A stretch of DNA of 64,000 nt from Candidatus Kuenenia stuttgartensis (GCA_945861865.1 CAMAWN010000006.1:1-64000); one strand, 5' to 3'. Shown: positions 37,961-47,151, counted from the first letter of the stretch. Notes: a model not told the origin generated them from the sequence alone. Numbers and translations are program-made.

Positions 37961-40900
37961 GGCATTCGATCCGGCGCGGCCAGTCGTTGGTAATAGGTCT
38001 TCACGGCCTCCTCGTAACCCGGTGGAACGGATCGGGCCGGGTCATCCAATACGTTGCCTCGGACTCGCTGTTCGCGAGGCAAACTCGCTTGGAATCCGGA
38101 GTGCGCCTGGTGAAAGACCTGCAACACTCCGCGAACTCGTTCGAGCGTCTGCTGCTGCAACCGAAAAATTTCCGCCGAGGGTCGATCATTGAGGCTGTGC
38201 AGGTTCGCCTGCATCTGATCAATCAGTTGGTCGAGGTGTTCTGTCGGCAGATAAAGATTCTTGAGATCTTTGCGGATCGTCTTCAGCCGCTCGATGATCT
38301 GTTCTTGCTTGCCGTTCATGTCACGCATCAATTCAGCGACGCTCGCATCGAGCTTCCCGCCCTGACGTTCGACGATGGAGTTCTTCGCTTGCGGCTTGTC
38401 CATGCGATTGATCATGTCGTCGGTCCATTCGCCGACGTCGCTCAGGCTGAACTTGGCGTCATCGGATTCGACCTTCCGTCCACCGATGCCGGTCGAGGTG
38501 TCGCTCTGCGGATCGTTGCTCTTGGTTTCTTTGACGGTGTCCTTCTGGTCGGGGACACGATCCTGACCTTCCTGAACTTTGTCTCGGCCACGGCGATTGA
38601 TCGATTCATTGCCGACCGCCACGCCGTGCGCCCGCGCCCCTTGCCGGCCGATTCGCGAGGCTCCGCCGACGTTGGTCGTGGGCGGCTTTTGGTTGCCGGT
38701 GGCAGCCGAGGCGGCCGTCGAATTCAAATCGCCTCCCTGTTTGCCAACGTCCCCCTTTTCATTGATGTTGAAGGCCGCGTTGAGATTGTAAGTCTCATAG
38801 TTGTCCTTCATCGCGTCTTCTTCTTCCAGCAGATCGCCGACGAGGTCTTCAAACTTCTCCTGAATGTGCGGCTTGACTTTATTTCCCTTGCGGTCGGACT
38901 GGTTAGGAAAGCTCGGCTCGCCGCCGGGAGTCTTGGCCAGGCTGAGATTCTTGAACTCCTGCCGCATCCCCGTGTCTGCTCGCTGCAATCCCGGCACGGC
39001 GCTATCGGGAAACAGATAATCGTTCGGTTTCGATTCGTCGTCCCCTTCGCCCTTCTTCTTTTTCTGCTGAGCCACTTCCACTTGATGGATGATTTCCTCC
39101 AACTTGAGACCGTTGGGTTCGTCGAGCAGGTCTTCGGAGGAACCTTCCTTCAGCTTTCCCAACTCGGCCTGACGCTCCAGCTTGCTCTCATCGTTTTCAG
39201 ACTTCTCGGCCAGTAGACGACGAGCGGCTTCCGCCAGAGCCTCACGCAGCTTCTTGTAGATTTCATCGAGTGATGCCGCCGCTTGTGCCTGCTGCTGAGT
39301 AGCGACAGACCAATTTTGTGCTTCAATCGCTGACTGAGCCGACTTCTGCATCCCGAGCAATTCGTCTCCGGCCAACGCTTCAGACGTTTCAGCAAATGCT
39401 TCACTCAACGGCGACTCGGATTCCGCAGCTCGTTCGGCCAGTGCGGAAAACGCGGTGGAGGCCAGTCTGCACAGTTCGTTGAGTTTCACTTGCCGCCGAG
39501 ATCCGGTGGCCTGTTGCGCCGCAGTAGGTTGAGACTCCTGTCCCGACCAGCGAGCGGATTGATCCCGGAGAATCGCCTGCCGATCAGCCAACATGCGAAG
39601 GAACGGCGTCATGTGTGCCAATTCCCATTCCTTGCGGAAGTGCAGGTACTGCTCGTGAATCTCCCGCAGACTTTGCAGCGTGCGAGCCATCGTCGCTCGC
39701 GCGTCGGCAAAGGAGTTTCGCCGACCGGCAGCGTCATCCCGCGTGGCCACACTGTCCAACACTCGAATGGCGCGGATCATTTCCGAATCCGCCAGCATCG
39801 CGACCGACAGTCTCAAGCTGCCCGCCGGCGGTACCATCTCGCGAGCGATCCGTCCTGCCGTCTGTCGCAATTGATCCTGCGTCTTGGAATGCTCAACCGC
39901 TTCCGTGATCAGACCTTTCACCCGTTCCGGAACATTTCCATCGGCGGCAGGATCGGCGTCGAGCTTGCGAATCAACACATCGAGCGCCGCGTGCAATTTC
40001 TGCTCGACCGCGATCAAGCCGGCGATCTCGGCCTCGGATTTCAGAATCTGCTCGTACAGCAACTGCAACTGCGAACCATCACCCGTCACGAGCAACAGAT
40101 GAGTGATTCCCGTCGTCCACGTCGCGGCACGATCCGGCCGCGCATCCGACGCGCGAGCGGCCAGTTCAATCCGCTCTCCCTCCGAAACGCCAAAGGCTGT
40201 CGGCGTGACTTCGGTGGTCTTCGTTGTCTGCCGAGCATTTTCCGAGGGCCAAGTTTGAAGTGCGATCCAACCGTCATCCTCCATTGGATCGGCTTTGGCT
40301 TTCATCTTGCGGAAAAAAAGTCCGGTGCGCGATAGCCCGATGTCATCCAGCGCATCCACCTGCAACGCAATCGCCGAGTCGATCGACAACTCGCCGTTTG
40401 TTGGCAAGCCGCTCAACGTCGTACGCGGGAGTTCATCGGCCACGGTTCGTATGTTGAACCAAGCACTCAGATGCGGCGTTCGATTGGCCCGCTGCGTTTC
40501 CAACGCGTACTCCGTGATGTTCGCAAAAGTCAGTTCGCCAGAAAACTCTGTCGCACTGAGGTTTTTCAGTTCGACCACTCGCGAATCAGCCGCAAGACTT
40601 GTCGCCGAGGTCGTGAGACTTCGGTCCGAACTCTCACGAGTTCGGCGACGTCCGGCACCATCCTCGGTCGACGATGGGGAGCCTTCTCGAACGAGCAACC
40701 GGACTCCTTCGACCGGTTGATCGAACACAAACTTCAGTTGTGCTTGGGTTCCTTCGAGCGCCTCCAGATCGCCGCTCGTTTGCGCCGACTTGTCGGGCAG
40801 CTGCGCGTACTCCGGAAAGTGGTAGTTCACTTCGACCCATTGCAGCCGAGCCGACGTCGGTACCTCGATCCGGAAATACGGACTGGTGAAATCGCCGCCA

Positions 40901-41676
40901 TGCACAGCGTAGGACAAACTCCGTTGGACGTTGCGGAGGGTGTAAGTCACCGTCTCGCTTTGGACCGAAACCAACTGAGTGCTTCGACGATTCTGTTCGT
41001 CGAGCAGAATCGTGATTTCGGCGGGCCGTTCGCCAAGAATCCGCACACGGATTTCGACGTCCCCGGAGGCTTCGATATTTCCCGGCTCAACTTCCAACCG
41101 AGTCCGATAGACTGGGTCAACCGAGGCAAACGGCAGCAAAATCCGCTTGGCAGAACTAGCAAACCGCTGAGGCTGCCACATCCAACCGATCACCGCGGTG
41201 AGGGTGAATGTTCCCGCCAAGGCCAACCACATCGCCGCCGGCTGAACCGCGACGGCCGCCGGCAACCGAAGTTGTGAGAGCTGGCGACAATTCTCCTGAA
41301 CGAGTGCCGGTGCCCAGGTAGAATTCCCCTGCGCCGCCTCACGGCTCAACTGCAACGTATTGATCAGCCGATTCTGAATCCGACCGGAGAACCGCCGCTC
41401 CATAGCCAAAGCGACCTCGTCTTCGGTCGCATGCCGTTCTTGCCAGCGCCGTGCCAGACCTCGTCCGAACCGGAATAGGACCGCACATAAACCGCCGGCC
41501 GTCGCCACTCGTCCCCACATCGGAAGATGCGCAAGACTATCGACCAGGATGGCCACCAGAAAGTAAGCCCAGAGAGCGGATAGCGTCCAACCCAGCGCCT
41601 CCAACAGATTCCATCGCTGCCAACGAACTCGTTGAGATTCCACCAACTGTCGCAAGGTATCGATGCGATCCATCAT
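37957..41676 (-). CDS. Large membrane-anchored coiled-coil protein (DUF4175-like)
   Basis: The 1239-residue product has N-terminal membrane helices (residues 22-45 LLEALGWTLSALWAYFLVA; 55-75; and about 150-170 AAMWLALAGTFTLTAVIGWMW), a large beta-rich region and then long helices from about 650 on (AAASLDEIYKKLREALAEAA, ESKLERQAELGKLKEGSS). It resembles DUF4175 proteins that head MoxR/BatA clusters. The ATG ATG at 41676-41671 is preceded by GAAGGT and gives a plausible start; the frame is open to 41886. It begins the ten-gene minus-strand operon. The function is unknown. Confidence 0.85.
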   Translation of the reverse strand: MMDRIDTLRQLVESQRVRWQRWNLLEALGWTLSALWAYFLVAILVDSLAHLPMWGRVATAGGLCAVLFRFGRGLARRWQERHATEDEVALAMERRFSGRIQNRLINTLQLSREAAQGNSTWAPALVQENCRQLSQLRLPAAVAVQPAAMWLALAGTFTLTAVIGWMWQPQRFASSAKRILLPFASVDPVYRTRLEVEPGNIEASGDVEIRVRILGERPAEITILLDEQNRRSTQLVSVQSETVTYTLRNVQRSLSYAVHGGDFTSPYFRIEVPTSARLQWVEVNYHFPEYAQLPDKSAQTSGDLEALEGTQAQLKFVFDQPVEGVRLLVREGSPSSTEDGAGRRRTRESSDRSLTTSATSLAADSRVVELKNLSATEFSGELTFANITEYALETQRANRTPHLSAWFNIRTVADELPRTTLSGLPTNGELSIDSAIALQVDALDDIGLSRTGLFFRKMKAKADPMEDDGWIALQTWPSENARQTTKTTEVTPTAFGVSEGERIELAARASDARPDRAATWTTGITHLLLVTGDGSQLQLLYEQILKSEAEIAGLIAVEQKLHAALDVLIRKLDADPAADGNVPERVKGLITEAVEHSKTQDQLRQTAGRIAREMVPPAGSLRLSVAMLADSEMIRAIRVLDSVATRDDAAGRRNSFADARATMARTLQSLREIHEQYLHFRKEWELAHMTPFLRMLADRQAILRDQSARWSGQESQPTAAQQATGSRRQVKLNELCRLASTAFSALAERAAESESPLSEAFAETSEALAGDELLGMQKSAQSAIEAQNWSVATQQQAQAAASLDEIYKKLREALAEAARRLLAEKSENDESKLERQAELGKLKEGSSEDLLDEPNGLKLEEIIHQVEVAQQKKKKGEGDDESKPNDYLFPDSAVPGLQRADTGMRQEFKNLSLAKTPGGEPSFPNQSDRKGNKVKPHIQEKFEDLVGDLLEEEDAMKDNYETYNLNAAFNINEKGDVGKQGGDLNSTAASAATGNQKPPTTNVGGASRIGRQGARAHGVAVGNESINRRGRDKVQEGQDRVPDQKDTVKETKSNDPQSDTSTGIGGRKVESDDAKFSLSDVGEWTDDMINRMDKPQAKNSIVERQGGKLDASVAELMRDMNGKQEQIIERLKTIRKDLKNLYLPTEHLDQLIDQMQANLHSLNDRPSAEIFRLQQQTLERVRGVLQVFHQAHSGFQASLPREQRVRGNVLDDPARSVPPGYEEAVKTYYQRLAAPDRMP

Positions 41677-41931
41677 GTGACCTTCGTCAATCACCAGGAG
41701 GTCTTTCGGAGAACGCAGCGTTGCCCCGACTTCGCTCCGCCAGTGTATTCGTCGGCGAAAAGCTGGTTCAATACCGACAAGTCTGAGCCAATCCGCTCTC
41801 GTCAAGTGAAAAACGTCCCACCATCGCCGGACCCACGAGTCGATCGAGAGTTTCACGGAGTTGATTCGCCAAAGCCAGCGCGCCAAGCCGTCAAGTTCAA
41901 GTCGTCGTGAATCGGCGAGCTGGTTTCTCGC

Positions 41932-43353
41932 TTACAGGACCTTGCCGGGATTCATGACTCCGTTTGGATCGAGAGCGGTTTTGATCGCCCGCATGGCATC
42001 GACGGCGGGGCCGAACTCGCGCCGCAAAGCGGCACGTTTTCCGAGACCGATGCCGTGTTCGCCGGTGCAAGTGCCATCGAGCGCGAGGGAGTGAGCCACA
42101 ATCTCGTCGCTGAGACGTTGGACTTCGGCAAGTTCGTCGGCGGAGTTCGGATCAATCGAAAACACGACGTGAAAGTTGCCGTCGCCGACGTGGCCGAACA
42201 GCGGAGCCGGGATGCGTGTGGTCTTCAATGTCTCTTTTGTTCGGCGGATGCACTCGGCGAGATTCGAGATCGGGACGCAGACGTCGGTGACGTAGCCGGC
42301 ACCGTTGGGGCGCAGGGCGAGCGACGCGTAGTAGCTGTCGTGCCGCGCTTGCCATAATCGACGGCGGTCGGACTCTTCGGTCGCCCATTGAAATTCTTGG
42401 CTCGTGAAATTGCCGATGATTGCGCGGGCGGCTGTTGTTTGCTCGGCCACGCTTGTTGGACTGCCATGGAATTCCAAGAACAGCGTCGGTGACTCGTCGT
42501 AGCTCAAGCCGCTGTAGCGATTGACTGCCGCCATCTGCACTTCGTCGAGCAATTCGAGGCGCGCCATCGGGATGCCGGCAGTCAGAATTGCAATCGCCGC
42601 TTGTACCGCGTCATCGACATTGGAAAACGCGCACACGGCGGCAGACATCGCGTCCGGATTGCGAGCCAATCGCAGCGTCACCTCGGCGATGAGGCCGAGT
42701 GTTCCTTCTGAGCCGACGAACAGGTGTGTCAGGTCGTAGCCGGCCGATGACTTTCGCGCACGCGAGCCGATGCGAAGGATTTTTCCGTGCGCCAAGACGA
42801 CGGTGAGTGCGAGGACTCGGTCGCACATCGTGCCGTAGCGCACGGCGGCGGAACCGGAGGCTCGCGTCGCCGACATGCCGCCGAGCGTACAGTCGGCACC
42901 AGGGTCGATTGGGAAATAGAGGTTCGTGCCCGACTCGTCGAGGAACTTATTGAGTTGCAATCGAGTCACGCCGGCTTGGACGGTGACGTCCATGTCGACC
43001 GCACTAAATCGCAGGATGCGATTCATGCGGCTGAGGTCCACGCAAACTCCGCCGTGAATGGCGACGACTCCGCCCTCAACCGCCGTGCCCGTGCCGAACG
43101 GGATGATCGGCATGCGATGTTCGTGACACAGTCGCGCGACGGCAGCGACTTCGTCATTCGATCGAGGGAAGACCACGCAATCTGGCCGCTGCGACTTGTG
43201 ATGCGAGACGTCTTTCGCGTGCTGATCAAGATCGCTCGGCAATACCGAACAGCGATCTCCAAGCAAGGCCTGGAGCTGTTGAACGACTGTGTCTCGCTCA
43301 TCCGGACTGGCGAAGTTGGCGGTTTTGCTCAGTGAATCGGTTGTATCGAGCAT
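41932..43353 (-). CDS. FAD-linked oxidase, glycolate/D-lactate dehydrogenase type
   Basis: The 473-residue product has the FAD-binding PCMH fold (VVFPRSNDEVAAVARLCHEH, IIPFGTGTAVEGGV, and YFPIDPGADCTLGGMSATRA) and the C-terminal oxidase domain ending GTCTGEHGIGLGKRAALRRE with VMNPGKVL. This is the pattern of cytochrome-linked D-lactate dehydrogenase and GlcD. The probable substrate is a 2-hydroxy acid. It is not in an operon with a GlcE/F partner here. It is divergent from the second YTV gene. Confidence 0.93.
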   Translation of the reverse strand: MLDTTDSLSKTANFASPDERDTVVQQLQALLGDRCSVLPSDLDQHAKDVSHHKSQRPDCVVFPRSNDEVAAVARLCHEHRMPIIPFGTGTAVEGGVVAIHGGVCVDLSRMNRILRFSAVDMDVTVQAGVTRLQLNKFLDESGTNLYFPIDPGADCTLGGMSATRASGSAAVRYGTMCDRVLALTVVLAHGKILRIGSRARKSSAGYDLTHLFVGSEGTLGLIAEVTLRLARNPDAMSAAVCAFSNVDDAVQAAIAILTAGIPMARLELLDEVQMAAVNRYSGLSYDESPTLFLEFHGSPTSVAEQTTAARAIIGNFTSQEFQWATEESDRRRLWQARHDSYYASLALRPNGAGYVTDVCVPISNLAECIRRTKETLKTTRIPAPLFGHVGDGNFHVVFSIDPNSADELAEVQRLSDEIVAHSLALDGTCTGEHGIGLGKRAALRREFGPAVDAMRAIKTALDPNGVMNPGKVL

Positions 43354-43658
43354 GTCAAACTTTGCGGGTTAGCGAGGTTGGTGGGCTGGATGCACTTCCC
43401 CAACCTCCATTTTTAGCTCGAACTTGGGGAAACCTTGTCGACAGTAACAGTCGTGCGGTGTGAAAACCGTTCCTCGCCGCGAGACCGGAAGAATCGAGAG
43501 TTTTTCGCTCACGGGATCACGCAACGCAACTTACGCTACTGCCACAAACCGGAAAACCAGACCGACGGCTTTTGTTTCAACACGATTCGAGACGTTCTGC
43601 CGGCCGCCAGAGATACCCCTCGCTTGGCGACGTGATCCACACCCTCGGGAGATATTTC
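43354..43658. other. Divergent intergenic region, no gene seen
   Basis: Between the oxidase and the YTV gene, 305 bp contain no convincing frame. An 8-bp inverted pair, GAGGTTGG near 43372 and CCAACCTC near 43398, is followed by ATTTTT. Promoters for both genes must lie here; I could not assign -35 and -10 boxes. Confidence 0.5.
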
Positions 43659-45023
43659 ATGAGAGCCATTCTGTTGGGACTGGTGGCCGTCGCCACCCTC
43701 GCCGCCGCAAGTACCGCTCAGGCGGGTGGCTATTGCGGTAGCTGCAACTACGGCAGTTGCCCCACGAACGCTTGCCAGCCGTCGGCTTGCTACACGTCGT
43801 GCAAGGTCGAGCGCCAGACCTGCTATCGCACCGTGTACGAGACTGTCTACGAACCCGAACAAGTCAACGGCAACAAGACGGTCTATGAGACTGTTTGGGA
43901 CGAGCAGCAAGTCACCTGCAACAAGACGGTCGTCGAGACCGCCTATCGCGAGCAAACCTACACGGTCTGCCGACAAGTCGCCGAGACCGCCGCTCGCGAA
44001 GAACGCTACACGGTCATGAAGCAGATCAACGAGACCTGCGAGCAAGAACGCAGCTACACCGTCTGCAAGCCAGTTTGGGAAGAGTCAGTTCGCGAGTGCC
44101 GGCGCACCGTCCAGAAGCAAGTCTTTGAAGACAGCTTCCGCGAGTGTCGTCGCACTGTGATGCGTCCCGTGATCGAGACGATCAATCGCGAGGTATGCCA
44201 CACGGTCATGCGTCCGGTGACTCGCTGTGCGACGGTCCCGCAAGTCTGCGGCCAGTGGGTCTGCAAGCAAGACTGCTACTACGGGCTGCCGACGCCGAAG
44301 TGGCAATGCAATCCGTGCAGCCAGACCCCGACAATGAGCTGGCAACAGAATGTGCAGCCAATCACTTATCGAGTCTGGCAAACGCAGGTCGTGCAACGCC
44401 AAGTCAACTACACGACCAATGAACCGCAAGTCGTTCGCCAGATCTGCCCGCAACAAGTTTGCCGCTACGTCCCTGAAGTTGTTGTGGATCGCATCCCGGT
44501 CCGTACCTGCCGCATGGTCAATGAAGAAGTGGTTGATCGGATTCCGGTCCGCACCGTCAAGTATGTGAACGAAACGGTGACTCAAAAGGTGCCAGTCCAA
44601 ACGTGCCGTTGGGTCAAAGAAGAGCACGTTCGCAGCGTTCCCTGCACGACGTACAAGACCGTCGAAGAGACCAAGACGTGCCAGGTGCCCTATCAAGTCT
44701 GCAAGCAAGTTCCGTACACGGTGACTCAGCGAGTCGCCCGTTGCGTCGCCAAGCAAGTACCGACGACGTACACCCGAATGGTGGCTCGATGCGTGCCGAA
44801 GCAAGTGGCCTATGAAGTCTGTCAGATGGTCCCCGTCACGGTTTGCAATCCGTCCCCGACCGGTTGCAGTTCGTGCGGTGTGGCCACTCCGGCAGGTGAA
44901 TCTCAAGAGCACAAAGTCTTGAAGCCGGAACCAGAACCAGAACTGCAGCAGCCATCCAAGGAAGTAGAAGTGCCGAAGACCGAGGTGCCCAAGCCAGCCG
45001 AAGATGGCGCTCCGAAGGCATAA
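43659..45023 (+). CDS. Secreted YTV-repeat protein (second of two)
   Basis: The 454-residue product has a clear signal peptide (MRAILLGLVAVATLAAASTAQA) after a GGGAG Shine-Dalgarno, a cysteine-rich start, then a long run of near-regular repeats: TVYETVWDEQQVTCNKTV, TAYREQTYTVCRQVAE, ERYTVMKQINETCEQERSYT, then PVRTCRMVNEEVVDRIPV-type units. The matching CGQWVCKQDCYYGLPTPKWQ block appears in both YTV proteins. The tail is rich in Pro, Glu and Lys. Family knowledge suggests a cross-linked wall protein; the many cysteines would support disulfide bonding. It is followed by a strong terminator. Confidence 0.9.
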   Translation: MRAILLGLVAVATLAAASTAQAGGYCGSCNYGSCPTNACQPSACYTSCKVERQTCYRTVYETVYEPEQVNGNKTVYETVWDEQQVTCNKTVVETAYREQTYTVCRQVAETAAREERYTVMKQINETCEQERSYTVCKPVWEESVRECRRTVQKQVFEDSFRECRRTVMRPVIETINREVCHTVMRPVTRCATVPQVCGQWVCKQDCYYGLPTPKWQCNPCSQTPTMSWQQNVQPITYRVWQTQVVQRQVNYTTNEPQVVRQICPQQVCRYVPEVVVDRIPVRTCRMVNEEVVDRIPVRTVKYVNETVTQKVPVQTCRWVKEEHVRSVPCTTYKTVEETKTCQVPYQVCKQVPYTVTQRVARCVAKQVPTTYTRMVARCVPKQVAYEVCQMVPVTVCNPSPTGCSSCGVATPAGESQEHKVLKPEPEPELQQPSKEVEVPKTEVPKPAEDGAPKA

Positions 45024-45053
45024 CGCCTGTCAATTCCATCTCGCCTGATCACA

Positions 45054-45087
45054 GGCCGTTCGAGTGACTTCGCTCGAACGGCCTTTT
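45054..45087 (+). terminator. Rho-independent terminator after the YTV gene
   Basis: GGCCGTTCGAG (45054-45064) pairs with CTCGAACGGCC (45073-45083) and is followed by TTTTCTTT. It lies 31 bp after the stop codon of the YTV gene. Confidence 0.9.
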
Positions 45088-45170
45088 CTTTGGGAGTGCG
45101 GACACTCCACGCTCCAAGGTTCTCGCCAGCCAGATCGCGGTTTACGATCGAGGCAGAGGAGTTTTTTTCG

Positions 45171-45956
45171 ATGACCACGCGCATTGTGCAAATTACCGAC
45201 CTGCATCTGTTGGCTGATCCGCTTGGAGAATTGAAGGGCGTCTGCACCCGCACCAATCTGCAGGCGGTGCTCGACGTCTTGCGGCGAGATTTCGGTTCGG
45301 CCGAGCGGCTGATCGTCACCGGCGACTTGGCTCACGATGAACTTCGGGAAACGTACGTCGTGCTCCGCGAACTGCTCGGCGATTGGCTGCCGAAACTGCG
45401 GTTGATCCCGGGCAATCACGAGAATCGCGACTTCATGCGGCAAGTCTTCGGCGATCGCGTGACTGTGGTCAGCGACCGCAACGTCTTCGCGGACTCGATC
45501 GACGGCTGGCGGCTGATCGGACTCGATTCGCAATTGCCCGGTGAAGTGCGCGGCCAGTTGGGCGATTCTCAGCGAGATTGGCTTGCGCGCGAGTTGGCAG
45601 CAGAACCGCTCCGGCCGACGGCGGTATTTTTGCATCACCCGCCGTTGAAGGTCGGCACCGGATGGCTCGACGAAATCGGACTCGAAGATGCCGAACGGCT
45701 GCTGGAATTGTTGCGGCGATCACCGCAAGTGAAGTTCGTCTGCTGCGGGCACATCCATCACGAGATGACGGTTGCCCAAGCGAACGTACTCCTGCTGACG
45801 ACTCCATCGACAAGCGTGCAATTCCTCCCGGAAACCGAAATGCTGGTCCCCGATTCCGTCCCGCCGGGTTTCCGCATCTTCGACTTGGAGCCGGACGGCT
45901 CGTTCCGCACGCGCGTCGTGCGTGTGCCGATTGTCACAGGAGTTCTGCCAGGATGA
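45171..45956 (+). CDS. Calcineurin-type metallophosphoesterase, CpdA-like
   Basis: The 261-residue product shows the five metal-binding blocks of the calcineurin superfamily: QITDLHLL, VTGDLAHDE, LIPGNHENRD, FLHHPPLKVG and CCGHIHHE. This order matches class III cyclic nucleotide phosphodiesterases (CpdA-like). The substrate could be cAMP or another phosphoester. No signal peptide is seen. Its stop overlaps a 47-residue reading frame (ATGA), immediately before the integration site at 46101. Confidence 0.9.
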   Translation: MTTRIVQITDLHLLADPLGELKGVCTRTNLQAVLDVLRRDFGSAERLIVTGDLAHDELRETYVVLRELLGDWLPKLRLIPGNHENRDFMRQVFGDRVTVVSDRNVFADSIDGWRLIGLDSQLPGEVRGQLGDSQRDWLARELAAEPLRPTAVFLHHPPLKVGTGWLDEIGLEDAERLLELLRRSPQVKFVCCGHIHHEMTVAQANVLLLTTPSTSVQFLPETEMLVPDSVPPGFRIFDLEPDGSFRTRVVRVPIVTGVLPG

Positions 45957-46096
45957 CTTTCGCAGTTCGATGCCTGAAGGTCACCGATTCGGAGCTCATC
46001 CTCTCCGACAAGCCGCACTCGACACGAGCCGACGGCAACACGTTTGCCGCGCGAGTGCTCTGGTCCCGGCCGAACAACCTGAGCACATCGAACTGA
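45953..46096 (+). CDS. Small possible reading frame at the element boundary
   Basis: A 47-codon frame starts with the ATG that overlaps the phosphoesterase stop (ATGA) and begins MTFAVRCLKVTDSELILSDK. It ends 4 bp before the left att core. The coupling makes translation plausible, but the length and lack of any known motif leave it doubtful. Before integration it lay next to the tRNA-Leu gene. Confidence 0.35.
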   Translation: MTFAVRCLKVTDSELILSDKPHSTRADGNTFAARVLWSRPNNLSTSN

Positions 46097-46100
46097 TTGA

Positions 46101-46122
46101 AGTAGCCGAGGCGGGAATCGAA
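46101..46122. repeat. Left att core (attL)
   Basis: The 22 bp AGTAGCCGAGGCGGGAAT plus CGAA duplicate the 3' end of tRNA-Leu(UAA): discriminator, acceptor 3' strand and the 3' half of the T-arm. Confidence 0.9.
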
Positions 46123-46293
46123 ACATCGACGGATTTCGCGGGGAATTCGACGATCGGCCGGCAAGGCGACTCACAATCAGACTCACTTGGCGGCGTTGTC
46201 GATCCGTGGCTCGCTCGGCTGATCGAAGTTTGGCCGGCTCTGGCGGAGGACGTGAAGGGCGAGATGCTCACGCGGGCGGGGCTACGACTTTGA
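46123..46293 (+). other. Alternative integrase 3' end used in the excised circle
   Basis: The frame that crosses the left att core in phase with the integrase frame continues from 46123 to a stop at 46291-46293. It encodes TSTDFAGNSTIGRQGDSQSD and then DPWLARLIEVWPALAEDVKG before ending RAGLRL. Joining 54403 to 46123, as site-specific excision would, gives an integrase of 481 residues rather than 435. The second stretch resembles a short helical tail seen at the ends of other planctomycete proteins, from memory. The rest of 46294-46428 shows no feature other than a probable promoter region for the toxin-antitoxin pair. Confidence 0.65.
46166..46187. repeat. Candidate integrase arm-type site, left
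   Basis: The 22-bp sequence GCGACTCACAATCAGACT plus CACT is identical to 54242-54263 and in the same orientation. Outside the repeat the flanks do not match. It begins 44 bp inside the left core. Confidence 0.6.
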
Positions 46294-46428
46294 CGACTTC
46301 AACGACGTCAAAGTGAGCGATGACCACGACCGAGGCTAAAACTCTCGCTCGACCCGTTTGGGGGATTGTGACAGAATCGGTTCGGTCATCGGGGACAAGC
46401 TCGGCGGCAAATGGAGAGTGAGAACGTC

Positions 46429-46662
46429 ATGGCAAAGACAAACGGCCATCCCAAGCCATCGGCGCGGAAAAGCAAATCGCCCGCCAAGAGTCGCACGACG
46501 ACGTCCAAATTGGCTCGCCCCCGGAAGACACCGTTGACTCGCAAGGGAATGTCACCGGAGCGGTTGTTGAAAGCGGCCGGCAGCATCCCGGCCAAGATGC
46601 TCGACGCGATGGAAAAGGCGATCGACGAGGGCTGCGGGCGGGTGGAGTCTCATGGCCAATAG
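46429..46662 (+). CDS. Putative antitoxin paired with VapC
   Basis: The 77-residue product is lysine- and serine-rich at its N-terminus (MAKTNGHPKPSARKSKSPAK) with a short helical C-terminus (AGSIPAKMLDAMEKAIDEG). It matches no VapB family I recognise, but its position, size, basic character and 11-bp overlap with the PIN toxin gene argue for an antitoxin role. The frame also opens at 46411, six codons earlier. Confidence 0.6.
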   Translation: MAKTNGHPKPSARKSKSPAKSRTTTSKLARPRKTPLTRKGMSPERLLKAAGSIPAKMLDAMEKAIDEGCGRVESHGQ

Positions 46663-47050
46663 CGTGCTGCTCGACACGAACATCGTGATTGCTGCGCTCC
46701 GCAAAGAGGCGCGAGTCCTCCACGCACTCGCCGCGACCGATAGCCTCTTCCTTCCGGCGACTGTCGTGGGCGAGTTGCTGTACGGTGCTCACAAGGCTCA
46801 GCATCCCGCGAAAGAGATGGCGAAAGTCGAGTCGTTCCTGACCGGCTTGGACGAATCCGCGATTCTTCCCTGTGACCACGCCACGGCTCAGGTCTATGGT
46901 TGGCTCAAGCATCAGCGTTCGCGGCTCGGCCAGCCGATTCCCGAAAACGATTTCTGGATTGCTGCCCTCGCGTACCAGTACGACCTGCCGCTGGTGACTC
47001 GCGACGCGCACTTTCAAGGGATTGAAGGCATCGCCGTCCAAATTTGGTGA
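46652..47050 (+). CDS. VapC-family PIN-domain toxin
   Basis: The 132-residue product is a single PIN domain with acidic residues in the expected places: D8 in LLDTNIVI, E41 in VVGELLYGA, D100 in ENDFWIAALA and D118 in LVTRDAHF. VapC toxins are ribonucleases, often cutting tRNA or rRNA. It overlaps the antitoxin gene by 11 bp. Such pairs stabilise mobile elements. The gene is followed by the C-terminal piece of a second PIN domain. Confidence 0.9.
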   Translation: MANSVLLDTNIVIAALRKEARVLHALAATDSLFLPATVVGELLYGAHKAQHPAKEMAKVESFLTGLDESAILPCDHATAQVYGWLKHQRSRLGQPIPENDFWIAALAYQYDLPLVTRDAHFQGIEGIAVQIW

Positions 47051-47052
47051 CG

Positions 47053-47151
47053 TTGATCGGCCTGTCGCTCGCCGCGTGTGCCGATGCCGGAGTCACCCGG
47101 CTCGACTCCGAAGACATGCACCACGGAGCCGACATCGCCAAGATCGGATGA
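47053..47151 (+). pseudogene. C-terminal fragment of another PIN-domain gene
   Basis: In a frame different from the VapC gene, 32 codons encode LIGLSLAACADAGVTRLDSE followed by DMHHGADIAKIG and a stop. The SEDMHHG stretch is the C-terminal active-site region of a different VapC subfamily (usually SEDMQHG). No N-terminal part is present, so it is a remnant. Confidence 0.65.

Noticed and set aside
43659-45023. CRISPR-like regular repeats in the YTV gene
   Set aside because: The repeats are protein-coding, vary in length and sequence, and lack unique spacers.
46166-46187. Left copy of the 22-bp repeat as the scar of an older integrase gene
   Set aside because: The matching stretch ends abruptly on both sides, the order relative to the att core is reversed compared with the right end, and it is in a different frame; arm-type site fits better.
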